From NCBI GenBank assembly GCA_039805905.1, contig JBDIVM010000016.1:17778-81777 (forward strand): DNA of 64,000 bases, given 5' to 3'. Below the pieces are notes generated by a model. That model saw only the letters and a program-made list of their open reading frames with translations, was not told where the DNA came from and ran no database searches. This document shows, piece after piece, positions 33,239 to 40,444 of the stretch. Each line of letters starts with the position of its first letter. The first letter of the stretch is position 1. Made by a program: the position numbers and the translations under genes. This stretch comes from Thermohalobaculum sp039805905. Lineage in GTDB: Bacteria; Pseudomonadota; Alphaproteobacteria; Rhodobacterales; Rhodobacteraceae.

Positions 33239-33338
33239 GGGGGCAGGCGGTTCCAGGGCTGCAGCGTGTGTACTTTAACGCACGATCGCGGGCAGGGCCT
33301 CACCGGCCGGTGCTGAAGCGCAGCCCATGCCCGTGAGA

Positions 33339-33364
33339 CGGGGCGCCCCCTGAGGGGCGCCCCG
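33339..33364 (-). terminator. Strong intercistronic hairpin after the binding-protein gene
   Basis: CGGGGCGCCCC and GGGGCGCCCCG are perfect 11-bp arms around a four-base loop, eight bases after the stop of the binding-protein gene on the minus strand. No U-tract follows. Its place between a periplasmic binding-protein gene and downstream enzymes suggests 3' end protection or partial termination, which would keep the binding protein in excess. Confidence 0.65.
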
Positions 33365-33371
33365 GACCCTG

Positions 33372-34571
33372 TCAGCGCAGGAACTCCATCACATACTTGC
33401 CGTCGGCGCCGACGGTATTGACCGAATAGAACCCGGCCACGTCGCCGTTCTCGTCGAAGTCGACCGGGCCCGAGGCCCCCTCGTAGTTGATGTCCTGGCC
33501 CGCGGCGATCAGCTCCTTCGCCTTCTTCCACTCGCCGGGGCGGATGACTTCGCCAGGCGCGTTGGCGACCTCGCGAAGCGCCGCACCGATCTTCGAGCGG
33601 TCGGGGGCGCCCGCCTTCTCGATTGCCAGCGCGATCAGGAAGGCCGCGTCATAGCCGTGGCTGGCATAGGGCGCGGCCGGATCCATGCCGGTCGTCTTGA
33701 AGGCCTCTGCGAAGATCTTGTAACTCGCGTTCTCCGGGTCCGCGGCCGCCTGGGTGACCATGTAGTTGTCCTTGAGGTTCTCGGCGCCGATCTGCTCGAT
33801 CACCGAAATGTCGAACATGCCGTCGGCGGCCATGAACTTGCCGAAGGATCCGGTCTCGAGCGAGTTGCGGATGATGGTGATGCCCGAGCCGCCGTAATAG
33901 GCGAAGAGGGCGAGGCCCTCGGCGCCGTTGCCGGCGAGGGTGGCGATCTCGGAGCGGTAGGAGGCCTTGTTCGGCTCGTGCACCTGGTTCGCGGTGACCT
34001 TGCCGCCCATCGCCTCGAAGCTCGAGACGAACACCTTGGCGATGCCAGCATTGTAGTCGTCGTTCGAGTAGGTCACCGCCACCGACTTGAGGCCGGCGTC
34101 ATGGGCGAGCTTTGCCAGTGCCGCACCCTGGAAGGCGTCGGACGGCGCGGTGCGGAACACGACGTCGTTGTCGGCGAGGTCCGTGATCGACGGCGCGGTG
34201 GCCGAGTCGGAGATCGAGACGACGCCGGCCGGAATCGTCACCGACTGGACCATGCCGTTCGTGGCACCCGAACAGGAGGCGCCGACGATCGCGACGACCT
34301 GCTCGACATTGACGACCTTCTGGCCGGCATCCACCCCTGCCTTCGGGTCGCACTGGCTGTCGGCCAGCACCATGACCATGGTGTCGCCGCCAAGGAGCCC
34401 GCCCTGCGCGTTGATGTGCTCGACCGCGAGGTTGCGCCCGGCGACGATCGGCGCCACCAGTTCGGCGATAGGGCCGGTCACGCCGGCGACCGAGCCGACC
34501 TTGATCTCGCCGGCAAGCGCCGGCGAGGTCGCCACTGCGGCCACTGCGGCCGCGGACAGCAGATGTTTCAT
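33372..34571 (-). CDS. Liv-type ABC transporter substrate-binding protein
   Basis: A 399-residue periplasmic protein of the Peripla_BP_6 (LivJ/K) family. A signal peptide covers residues 1-~24 (MKHLLSAAAVAAVATSPALA). The mature part starts EIKVGSVAGVTGPIAELVAP, typical for the family, with the ligand-contact region SCSGATNGMVQSVTIPAGVV followed by ISDSATAPSIT. ATG 34571 has GGGAGAAAG upstream and overlaps the permease stop (ATGA). Related proteins bind branched-chain amino acids, amides or aromatic acids; the operon suggests a hydantoin-like ligand here. It is the fifth gene of the unit and is followed by a strong hairpin. Confidence 0.93.
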   Translation of the reverse strand: MKHLLSAAAVAAVATSPALAGEIKVGSVAGVTGPIAELVAPIVAGRNLAVEHINAQGGLLGGDTMVMVLADSQCDPKAGVDAGQKVVNVEQVVAIVGASCSGATNGMVQSVTIPAGVVSISDSATAPSITDLADNDVVFRTAPSDAFQGAALAKLAHDAGLKSVAVTYSNDDYNAGIAKVFVSSFEAMGGKVTANQVHEPNKASYRSEIATLAGNGAEGLALFAYYGGSGITIIRNSLETGSFGKFMAADGMFDISVIEQIGAENLKDNYMVTQAAADPENASYKIFAEAFKTTGMDPAAPYASHGYDAAFLIALAIEKAGAPDRSKIGAALREVANAPGEVIRPGEWKKAKELIAAGQDINYEGASGPVDFDENGDVAGFYSVNTVGADGKYVMEFLR

Positions 34572-35608
34572 GATGACTTTCTCCCTTGGGTAATGCCGGG
34601 GGCCCGATCGCCCCCTCGGCGCGGATGCGGTTTCGGCCGGACCTCCGGCAGGATTCCCTGCGGACGCATCTGCAGGATCACCTGCAGGATCAGGCCGATG
34701 ATGAAGACCCTGAGATAGGCGAACCGGATCGACCATTCCCCTGCCTCTGCATGGGTGAGCGCGCCGATGCTATCAGAGGAGAGCAGCATGAGGAACCGGG
34801 TGCTGAGGAGTTCGGAGGCGGACCAGACGGCGTAGAGCAGCATCGCGCCCAGCACCGCACCCTTGTTGTTGGCCGAGCCGCCGGCGACCAGCATCACCCA
34901 GACGAGGAAGGTGGCGGTCAGCGGGTCCGAGACATTGGGGTCGATCTGCTTCAGGTACTGAGCCATCAGTGCGCCACCGAGCCCCATCAGCGCCGAGCCG
35001 ATGACGAAACTCTCGAGCCGGAAGCTCTCCACGTTCTTGCCCGCGGCGGCGGCGGCGGTCTCGTTCTCGCGGATTGCCGTCATCACCCGGCCCCAGGGCG
35101 CGGAGCGGGCGCGCTCGAGCGCGATGTAGATGACGCCGACCGCGGCGGCGACCATCGCCAGGAAGGCGAGGGCGTTCCAGGGCGCCGGCAGGGTCTCGAA
35201 CGCCTTCGGGATCTGGCTGACCCCGCGTGGCCCGTTGGTGGCCCAGATCTCGTTCTTGAAGACGAGACGCAGAATCTCGGCGATGCCGATGGTGGCGATC
35301 GCGAGATAGTCCGAGCGCAGCCGGATGCAGATCCGCGCGATCGCCCAGGCGACGCCGGCGGAGAACACCATCGCCACCAGCATGGCGAGCGGGATCGACA
35401 CGCCGTAGCAGCCCAGATGATCGCGACAGATCGGCGTCGTCAGGATCGCCTGCGTGTAGGCGCCAACCGCGAAGAATCCGGCGATGCCCGCGTTGAAGAG
35501 CCCGGTGAAGCCCCACTGCACATTGAGGCCCAGCGCCATCACCGCGTAGATGCCGCCCATGGTGAACAGGCTCAGCCCGTAGACGAAGAGGCCGTAATAC
35601 TGCTCCAT
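34568..35608 (-). CDS. Liv-type ABC transporter permease (LivM-like)
   Basis: A 346-residue inner-membrane permease. GLNVQWGFTGLFNAGIAGFFAVGAYT, DYLAIATIGIAEILRLVFKNE and the cytoplasmic coupling segment AIRENETAAAAAGKNVESFRLESFV are LivM hallmarks. The tail ends with MRPQGILPEVRPK, common in LivM. ATG 35608 shares one base with the livH-type stop (TGATG), and its stop overlaps the binding-protein start. The frame extends much further upstream but inside the neighbouring permease. It pairs with the LivH-like permease to form the channel. Confidence 0.93.
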   Translation of the reverse strand: MEQYYGLFVYGLSLFTMGGIYAVMALGLNVQWGFTGLFNAGIAGFFAVGAYTQAILTTPICRDHLGCYGVSIPLAMLVAMVFSAGVAWAIARICIRLRSDYLAIATIGIAEILRLVFKNEIWATNGPRGVSQIPKAFETLPAPWNALAFLAMVAAAVGVIYIALERARSAPWGRVMTAIRENETAAAAAGKNVESFRLESFVIGSALMGLGGALMAQYLKQIDPNVSDPLTATFLVWVMLVAGGSANNKGAVLGAMLLYAVWSASELLSTRFLMLLSSDSIGALTHAEAGEWSIRFAYLRVFIIGLILQVILQMRPQGILPEVRPKPHPRRGGDRAPGITQGRKSS

Positions 35609-36498
35609 CAGAACTGCCTCCCGCGGAACAACCCCTGCGGGCGCCAGATCAGCATGGCGACCATGATCGCGAAAGCGACGCCGGCCTTGTAGCCCGGCGG
35701 CAGCAGCGGCTCGGTGCCGATCCAGGGGTAGGCGCTCAGCTCCTCGGCGATGCCGATCACCAGGCCTCCCGCCACCGCGCCATAGGGCTTGCCGATGCCG
35801 CCCAGGATCGCGGCGGCGAACATCGGCAGCAGCAGCTTGAAGCCCATCATGGTCTCGACATGGGTGTCGAGCCCTAGGAACACGCCCGCCGCCACCGCGA
35901 GGCAAGCCCCCATCACCCAGGTGGCGCGGATCACCTGCTCGGTGTCGATGCCGGTCAGCGCGGCGAGCTCGGGATTGTCCGAGGTCGCCCGCATCGCCTT
36001 GCCGATCTTGGTGCGCGTCAGCAGCAGGTGCACCGCCATCATCAGCACCACGGTCGCGCCGATGATGAGCACGTGTTTCGGCAGGATGCGGAAGCTCTCG
36101 AACAGCACCCAGGGCCGGGCGATCCCGGGTTGCAGCGCGTGGAGCTGGACGCCCCAGAAGAACTGGATCGCCGAGCGGATCATCAGCATGAGGCCGAAGG
36201 AGGCAATCACCATCATGATCGTTGCGCTCTGCCGGAACGGCTTGAAGAAGAGCCGGTCCATCCCCAGCACGAGCCCGGAGGTGACGGCCATGGCGACCGG
36301 CGCGGCCGCGAGCGGGTGCAGCCCGGTGAGGTGGATCAGGCTCAGCGTGATGTAGACCCCCAGCGTCATCGTGTCGCCATGGGCGAAGTTCGAGAAGCGC
36401 AGGATGCCGAAGGTCAGCGAGATGCCGATCGCGCCCAGCGCGTAGATGCAGCCGAGCACCACTCCAGGGATCAGGTAAAAGTTCAGGAACTCCATCAT
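35608..36498 (-). CDS. Liv-type ABC transporter permease (LivH-like)
   Basis: A 296-residue inner-membrane permease. The start YLIPGVVLGCIYALGAIGISLTFGILRFSNFAHGD is the LivH signature; GKAMRATSDNPELAALTGIDTEQV is the coupling loop contacting the ATPases, and GGIGKPYGAVAGGLVIGIAEE and the end IWRPQGLFRGR also fit. About eight membrane segments. It overlaps livF-type and livM-type neighbours by single bases, so all five transport genes are translationally linked. Confidence 0.93.
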   Translation of the reverse strand: MMEFLNFYLIPGVVLGCIYALGAIGISLTFGILRFSNFAHGDTMTLGVYITLSLIHLTGLHPLAAAPVAMAVTSGLVLGMDRLFFKPFRQSATIMMVIASFGLMLMIRSAIQFFWGVQLHALQPGIARPWVLFESFRILPKHVLIIGATVVLMMAVHLLLTRTKIGKAMRATSDNPELAALTGIDTEQVIRATWVMGACLAVAAGVFLGLDTHVETMMGFKLLLPMFAAAILGGIGKPYGAVAGGLVIGIAEELSAYPWIGTEPLLPPGYKAGVAFAIMVAMLIWRPQGLFRGRQF

Positions 36499-37229
36499 CA
36501 GGCGCGTCCCCCGCCCCCGCTTCCGCCCCCGAGGAACATGCGCGCCACCTCCCCGTCGGCGATCAGCTCGGCCCCGGTGCCGGTGTGGCGGTTGGCGCCG
36601 TCCACGAGCACATAGCCCCGGTGCGCGATCGCCAGCGCCTGCTTGGCGTTCTGCTCGACCATCAGGATGGTCGCACCGGCGGCGTTGATGTCCTGCACGA
36701 TCTGGAAGATCTCGCCGCGGTATTTCGGGCTGAGGCCTGCGGTCGGCTCGTCGAGCAGCAGGATTTTCGGGTGCAGCATCAGCGCCTTGCCCATCGCCAC
36801 CATCTGCCGCTGCCCGCCCGAGAGTGCGCCGGCCGGCTGGCGCCGTTTCTCGCGCAAGGGCGGGAACAGCTGGTAGATTTCCTCGATCCGCCGCGCCGGG
36901 CTGTCCTTCGAGACATAGGCGCCCATCTCGAGGTTCTCCTCGACGCTGAGCGAGACAAAGACATTGGCGCTCTGGGGTACGTAGGCGACGCCCTTGGTCA
37001 CCACCTGCTGGGGCGGCGTGTTGGTGATCGCCTCGCCGGCAAGGCGGATCTCGCCGCCGGTTATCCTGAGCAGCCCGAAGACCGCCTTCATCGCGGTTGA
37101 CTTGCCGGCACCATTCGGGCCGACGATGACCACGATCTCGCCCCGGTCCACATGGAGGTCGATTCCGTGCAGGATCTCGGTCTCGCCATAGCCTGCCGAG
37201 ATGCCGTCGAGCTCCAGTACCCGGCTCAT
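36498..37229 (-). CDS. Liv-type ABC transporter ATP-binding protein (LivF-like)
   Basis: A 243-residue ATPase. Walker A is VGPNGAGKSTAMKAV, the signature is ALSGGQRQMVAMGKAL and Walker B is PKILLLDEPTAGLSP. ISAGYGETEILHGIDLHVDRGE at the N-terminus and TPPQQVVTKGVAYVPQSANVF between the motifs are typical of LivF rather than LivG. The last residues are Gly-rich (FLGGGSGGGG). The start overlaps the end of the livG-type gene by four bases (ATGA). Confidence 0.93.
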   Translation of the reverse strand: MSRVLELDGISAGYGETEILHGIDLHVDRGEIVVIVGPNGAGKSTAMKAVFGLLRITGGEIRLAGEAITNTPPQQVVTKGVAYVPQSANVFVSLSVEENLEMGAYVSKDSPARRIEEIYQLFPPLREKRRQPAGALSGGQRQMVAMGKALMLHPKILLLDEPTAGLSPKYRGEIFQIVQDINAAGATILMVEQNAKQALAIAHRGYVLVDGANRHTGTGAELIADGEVARMFLGGGSGGGGRA

Positions 37230-38002
37230 GCAGCGGCCCCGCCGAAATAGGCGTCGATCACGCGCGGGTCGTTCGCGACCGTGCTGAACCGGCCCTCGGT
37301 CAGCACCTTGCCCTCGACCAGCACGATCACCGGATCGCAGAGGCGCGCGATCAGGTCCATGTCGTGCTCGACGATGCAGAAGGTGTAGCCGCGCTCGGCG
37401 TTCAGCCGCCGGATCATTTCCATGATCCTGTTCATCAGCGTCGGGTTGACCCCGGCGCCGGGCTCGTCGAGCAGCACGAGCTTCGAGTCGGTCATCATCG
37501 CGCGGCCGAGTTCCAGCAGCTTCTTCTGTCCGCCCGAGAGGTTGCCTGCGAGTTCCTCCCGCAGATGGGTAAGGCCAAGGAAGTCCAGCGTCTCGTCGGC
37601 CCGGTCCATCACCTCGCGCTCGCGAGCGCGGTAGCGGCCCGGTGCGAACCAGGTTGCCCAGATCGACTCGCCCGGCTGGTCGGGCGGGGCGACCATCAGG
37701 TTCTCGAGCACCGTCAGCCCGGCATATTCGCGCGGGATCTGGAAGCTCCGCACGATGCCGAGATGGAAGAGCTCGTGGGTCGCCATGCCGGTGATGTCGC
37801 GGCCGTCATAGGTAATCCGGCCGCCGCTCGGCGGCTGGGCGCCGGCGATGATGTCGAAGGTGGTGGTCTTGCCGGCGCCGTTTGGCCCGATCAGACCCGT
37901 GATGGTGCCACGCCGGACCTCGAAGCTGGCTCCGGCGACGGCGGTCAGGCCGCCATAGCGCTTCACCAGATTCTCGACGCGCAGGATGGGCGTGCCGTTC
38001 AT
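37226..38002 (-). CDS. Liv-type ABC transporter ATP-binding protein (LivG-like)
   Basis: A 258-residue ATPase and first gene of the operon. Walker A is IGPNGAGKTTTFDII, the signature is NLSGGQKKLLELGRAM, Walker B is KLVLLDEPGAGVNPTL. VRSFQIPREYAGLTVLENLMV and the C-terminal ITEGRFSTVANDPRVIDAYFG-like end (here VLTEGRFSTVANDPRVIDAY) mark LivG. With the LivF-like partner it drives transport. A ribosome-binding GGGGAG precedes the ATG. The promoter should lie in 38003-38120. Confidence 0.93.
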   Translation of the reverse strand: MNGTPILRVENLVKRYGGLTAVAGASFEVRRGTITGLIGPNGAGKTTTFDIIAGAQPPSGGRITYDGRDITGMATHELFHLGIVRSFQIPREYAGLTVLENLMVAPPDQPGESIWATWFAPGRYRAREREVMDRADETLDFLGLTHLREELAGNLSGGQKKLLELGRAMMTDSKLVLLDEPGAGVNPTLMNRIMEMIRRLNAERGYTFCIVEHDMDLIARLCDPVIVLVEGKVLTEGRFSTVANDPRVIDAYFGGAAA

Positions 38003-38051
38003 ACGCTCCCCGAACCGATGGCAGCGACTGACGCGCTGCTCACACCGCGCT

Positions 38052-38080
38052 GTTTAATCACCGGCGGGGCAGGGGAACAA
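38052..38080 (-). promoter_or_regulatory. Candidate promoter of the Liv/hydantoinase operon
   Basis: On the minus strand TTGTTC (38080-38075) and TTAAAC (38057-38052) are separated by 17 bases, ~50 bases upstream of the first gene. The match to the sigma-70 -10 box is weak; it is the only AT-rich stretch in this leader. Confidence 0.3.
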
Positions 38081-38120
38081 GTCCCGGCGAACAGGGCCGC
38101 CGCAGCGACTTGCGAGGGAG

Positions 38121-38158
38121 AAACACAAACGGCCCGCCCGACATCGCCCGGCAGGCCG
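38121..38158 (-). terminator. Terminator after the beta-barrel gene
   Basis: On the minus strand CGGCCTGCC (38158-38150) pairs with GGCGGGCCG (38138-38130) over a nine-base-pair stem including one G-U pair, followed by TTTGTGTTT (38129-38121). It lies ~40 bases after the stop at 38200, and a further short CCCCGG/CCGGGG repeat lies between. Confidence 0.6.
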
Positions 38159-38199
38159 CCCGTGTCGATGAACCAATGCCCCGGAGTCCGGAGCCGGGG

Positions 38200-39567
38200 T
38201 CAGAACGGCATCGAGATGCCGATCCGTCCGCCGAAGCCGGGCGCGTCCGAGCCGAGACCGCCGCCGAAGCCGGAGGCGAACAGCTGGGTATCGGTACCGG
38301 CGATGGTGAAGTCGAAGCCGACCTCGACCCGGCCGCCGAGGCGGTCGTCATCGTAATCGGTGAGCTGCAGCGCCGCGCCGAGTTCCGGCTCGCTGAGCGT
38401 GATGTACTCCGCCGCGGCCGAGCCGAAGGCATTCAGCGTCCCGGTGTTCAGCAGCACGAGCCGGTGCGACAGTTCGATCCCCGCGCGGCCGACGAAGAAG
38501 CTTGCATCCTCGTCGCCTGCGTTCGTGTCGAAGGTCTCCCACCCGCCGGCAATATAGCCGAACGGCGTCATCACGGTGTCGTCCGTCAGCGGCATGTCAT
38601 AGCCGGCCGAGAGCGAACCGCCGAAACGGTCGCCGTCGTCGATCACATTGTTCGAGTCGTCATAGGTCGTGTGGGTGTAGACGAAACTCGCGATCGCCGT
38701 GACCGGCCCCTCGTTGTAGGCGAGGTAGGGCTGGGCGAAGAAGGCGTCGCCATCGAGGCTCGTGCCCGCGGTGTCGGCCGAAGTGGTGCCACCGCCGATG
38801 CCGATGCCGATGGAGAACGGGCCCGAAAGCGCCATCTCGACGCCGGCCTGGCCGAGGAAATGGGTGATGTCGAGATCGTTGCCGAAGTCGGCGTTGATCT
38901 GTCCGCCGCCGATCTCGGCCCAGATGCTGAAGCCCTCGGTCGAGAAGCCGTTCATGCTGGAGACGATACCGCCAGACCCGGCGGCGACCTGCTGCCGGGC
39001 GCCCGAATTTGCCCGCACGATCTGGCGCAGGCCCTGGGTCTGCGCCTCGAGCAGGGCGGCACCGCTCTCGACCGCGGCGATGCCCGAATCGAGCGACAGA
39101 ACCGCGATCAGGACCGGCCCTTCGATCTCGAGCCGGTACACACCGAAATCGGTATTGTTGAAGCCGGTGACGACGGCGACATACTGGCCCGCAGGAAGCA
39201 CCTGGTTGATGAGCGAGCAATTGAACCCGCCGCAGGGGCCGCCGCCCGTATCGTCTGATCCGGCGACGCCGTTCGCGAGCGCATTGGCCGGATCGAAGCT
39301 TGTGTAGACGAAGGCGACAGTATCGAAGGTGGTCGGGCCGACGATGGTTTCGACGCGCACGTTTCCGTCCGCCGTGACGGTGAACGGGATCGCGTTGAAG
39401 GGAACGGCCGATCCGGCGCCACTGAGGCCGCCAAAATTCGCGGTCGCCCGGTTGAAGGTCGGTGCACCGGTGGTGTCGCCGTCGATCGTGATGATCTGCG
39501 CCTGCGCCGCTGCTGCCGCGATCAGTGTGCCGACGGCCGCGGCCGTTCCCATGAGTGTCCGTATCAT
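38200..39567 (-). CDS. Outer-membrane beta-barrel protein, autotransporter-like
   Basis: A 455-residue exported protein with a signal peptide (MGTAAAVGTLIAAAAAQAQ). The N-terminal ~190 residues form a beta-rich passenger with TIDGDTTGAPTFNRATANFGG and a Cys-containing segment (GGGPCGGFNCSL). A helical linker (AALLEAQTQGLRQIVRANSGARQ) leads into a C-terminal barrel of ~230 residues with alternating strands (FSIWAEIGGGQINADFGND, FAQPYLAYNEGPVTAIASFVYT) ending in the outer-membrane signature GGRIGISMPF. Layout suits a type V or stand-alone barrel. Function is not visible. ATG 39567 is chosen for the signal peptide. Confidence 0.78.
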   Translation of the reverse strand: MIRTLMGTAAAVGTLIAAAAAQAQIITIDGDTTGAPTFNRATANFGGLSGAGSAVPFNAIPFTVTADGNVRVETIVGPTTFDTVAFVYTSFDPANALANGVAGSDDTGGGPCGGFNCSLINQVLPAGQYVAVVTGFNNTDFGVYRLEIEGPVLIAVLSLDSGIAAVESGAALLEAQTQGLRQIVRANSGARQQVAAGSGGIVSSMNGFSTEGFSIWAEIGGGQINADFGNDLDITHFLGQAGVEMALSGPFSIGIGIGGGTTSADTAGTSLDGDAFFAQPYLAYNEGPVTAIASFVYTHTTYDDSNNVIDDGDRFGGSLSAGYDMPLTDDTVMTPFGYIAGGWETFDTNAGDEDASFFVGRAGIELSHRLVLLNTGTLNAFGSAAAEYITLSEPELGAALQLTDYDDDRLGGRVEVGFDFTIAGTDTQLFASGFGGGLGSDAPGFGGRIGISMPF

Positions 39568-39763
39568 CGCTCGTGCCCCGTCTGTCGTTTCTTCTGGTGA
39601 CGCTGCCGCCCCGCAGTCTTCCGGTATCGGCAGGTAAACTATCGTCCGTCTGCGGCACGATATCCGCATCGGACCCGGAGAATCCAGCAGTCCGCTGATA
39701 TCAGGACCGCTCTCGGCATTTCTGCGCGCAAGAGTGGCCGCGTCGCAACAAGTTCCGGCCATC

Positions 39764-40444
39764 CTATCCGCCGTAGGGACGAATGATCTCGATCGTCGCC
39801 CGGCCGAGATGCGGTCCGAGCCACTGGACGGACTTCCAGGCGAAACCGGTCTCCGCCTCGATCCAGTAGGTATTGGTCACCTGGCGGGCGGCATTGGTGC
39901 AGGTCTCGGACACCCGCACGAGGTCGAAGGCGATCTCGACGATCTCGACGGTCTCTGCCGCCACGGTCTGGAAGGCGCAATCGAGCGTGATCCGGTAGTC
40001 CGCGCCATCGCGGGCCGTGAACTGGTAGTCGCGGAACACCCGGCGCGGCCACGCGGCCAGCGGCTGCGGATAGGCGACCGGGTCACTCCGGTCGTGGCGC
40101 ACGCGACGCAGGTCCCCGCCAAGCGCAAGGGTGCCGGTGACCGCCCCTCCCAGCATCACCAGTCCGCGGCGGTTGGCGTCCTGGTAGGTGAGATATCCGC
40201 CATTGTCGGCCAGCGGCACGATGAAGCTGCGCGGCCCGCCGCCGAAGGAAAGCGCGATGGTTGCATAGGGGATCCGGTCGAGCTCGGCCCGGGTCAGCTC
40301 GCGCACAGGCGCCGCGGTCTCGGCCGGCAGCAGCGACTGCTTCGCTAGCGCGGCGATCCGGTCGAGATCCTGCGGGCCTTCGCTGGAGCATCCCGCGCCG
40401 AGGAGGGCGGCAGCCAGAGCCGCAAGTGCCCGCCCCGCGCTCAT
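39764..40444 (-). CDS. YjbF/GfcB-family lipoprotein
   Basis: A 226-residue lipoprotein with lipobox LLGAGC (Cys19). The body matches the YjbF/GfcB family: RIPYATIALSFGGGPRSFIVPLADNGGYLTYQD, then RRGLVMLGGAVTGTLALGGDL and a C-terminal NTYWIEAETGFAWKSVQWLGP. In E. coli, yjbEFGH and gfc/ymc genes serve production of an exopolysaccharide or group 4 capsule. Its start overlaps the stop of the YjbH-family gene (ATGA), so the two proteins should act together at the outer membrane. Confidence 0.85.
   Translation of the reverse strand: MSAGRALAALAAALLGAGCSSEGPQDLDRIAALAKQSLLPAETAAPVRELTRAELDRIPYATIALSFGGGPRSFIVPLADNGGYLTYQDANRRGLVMLGGAVTGTLALGGDLRRVRHDRSDPVAYPQPLAAWPRRVFRDYQFTARDGADYRITLDCAFQTVAAETVEIVEIAFDLVRVSETCTNAARQVTNTYWIEAETGFAWKSVQWLGPHLGRATIEIIRPYGG

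Noticed and set aside
31847..33316. A 489-codon plus-strand frame opposite hydantoinase A.
   Set aside because: Arg/His/Gln-rich shadow without recognisable domains; hydantoinase A motifs are complete on the other strand.
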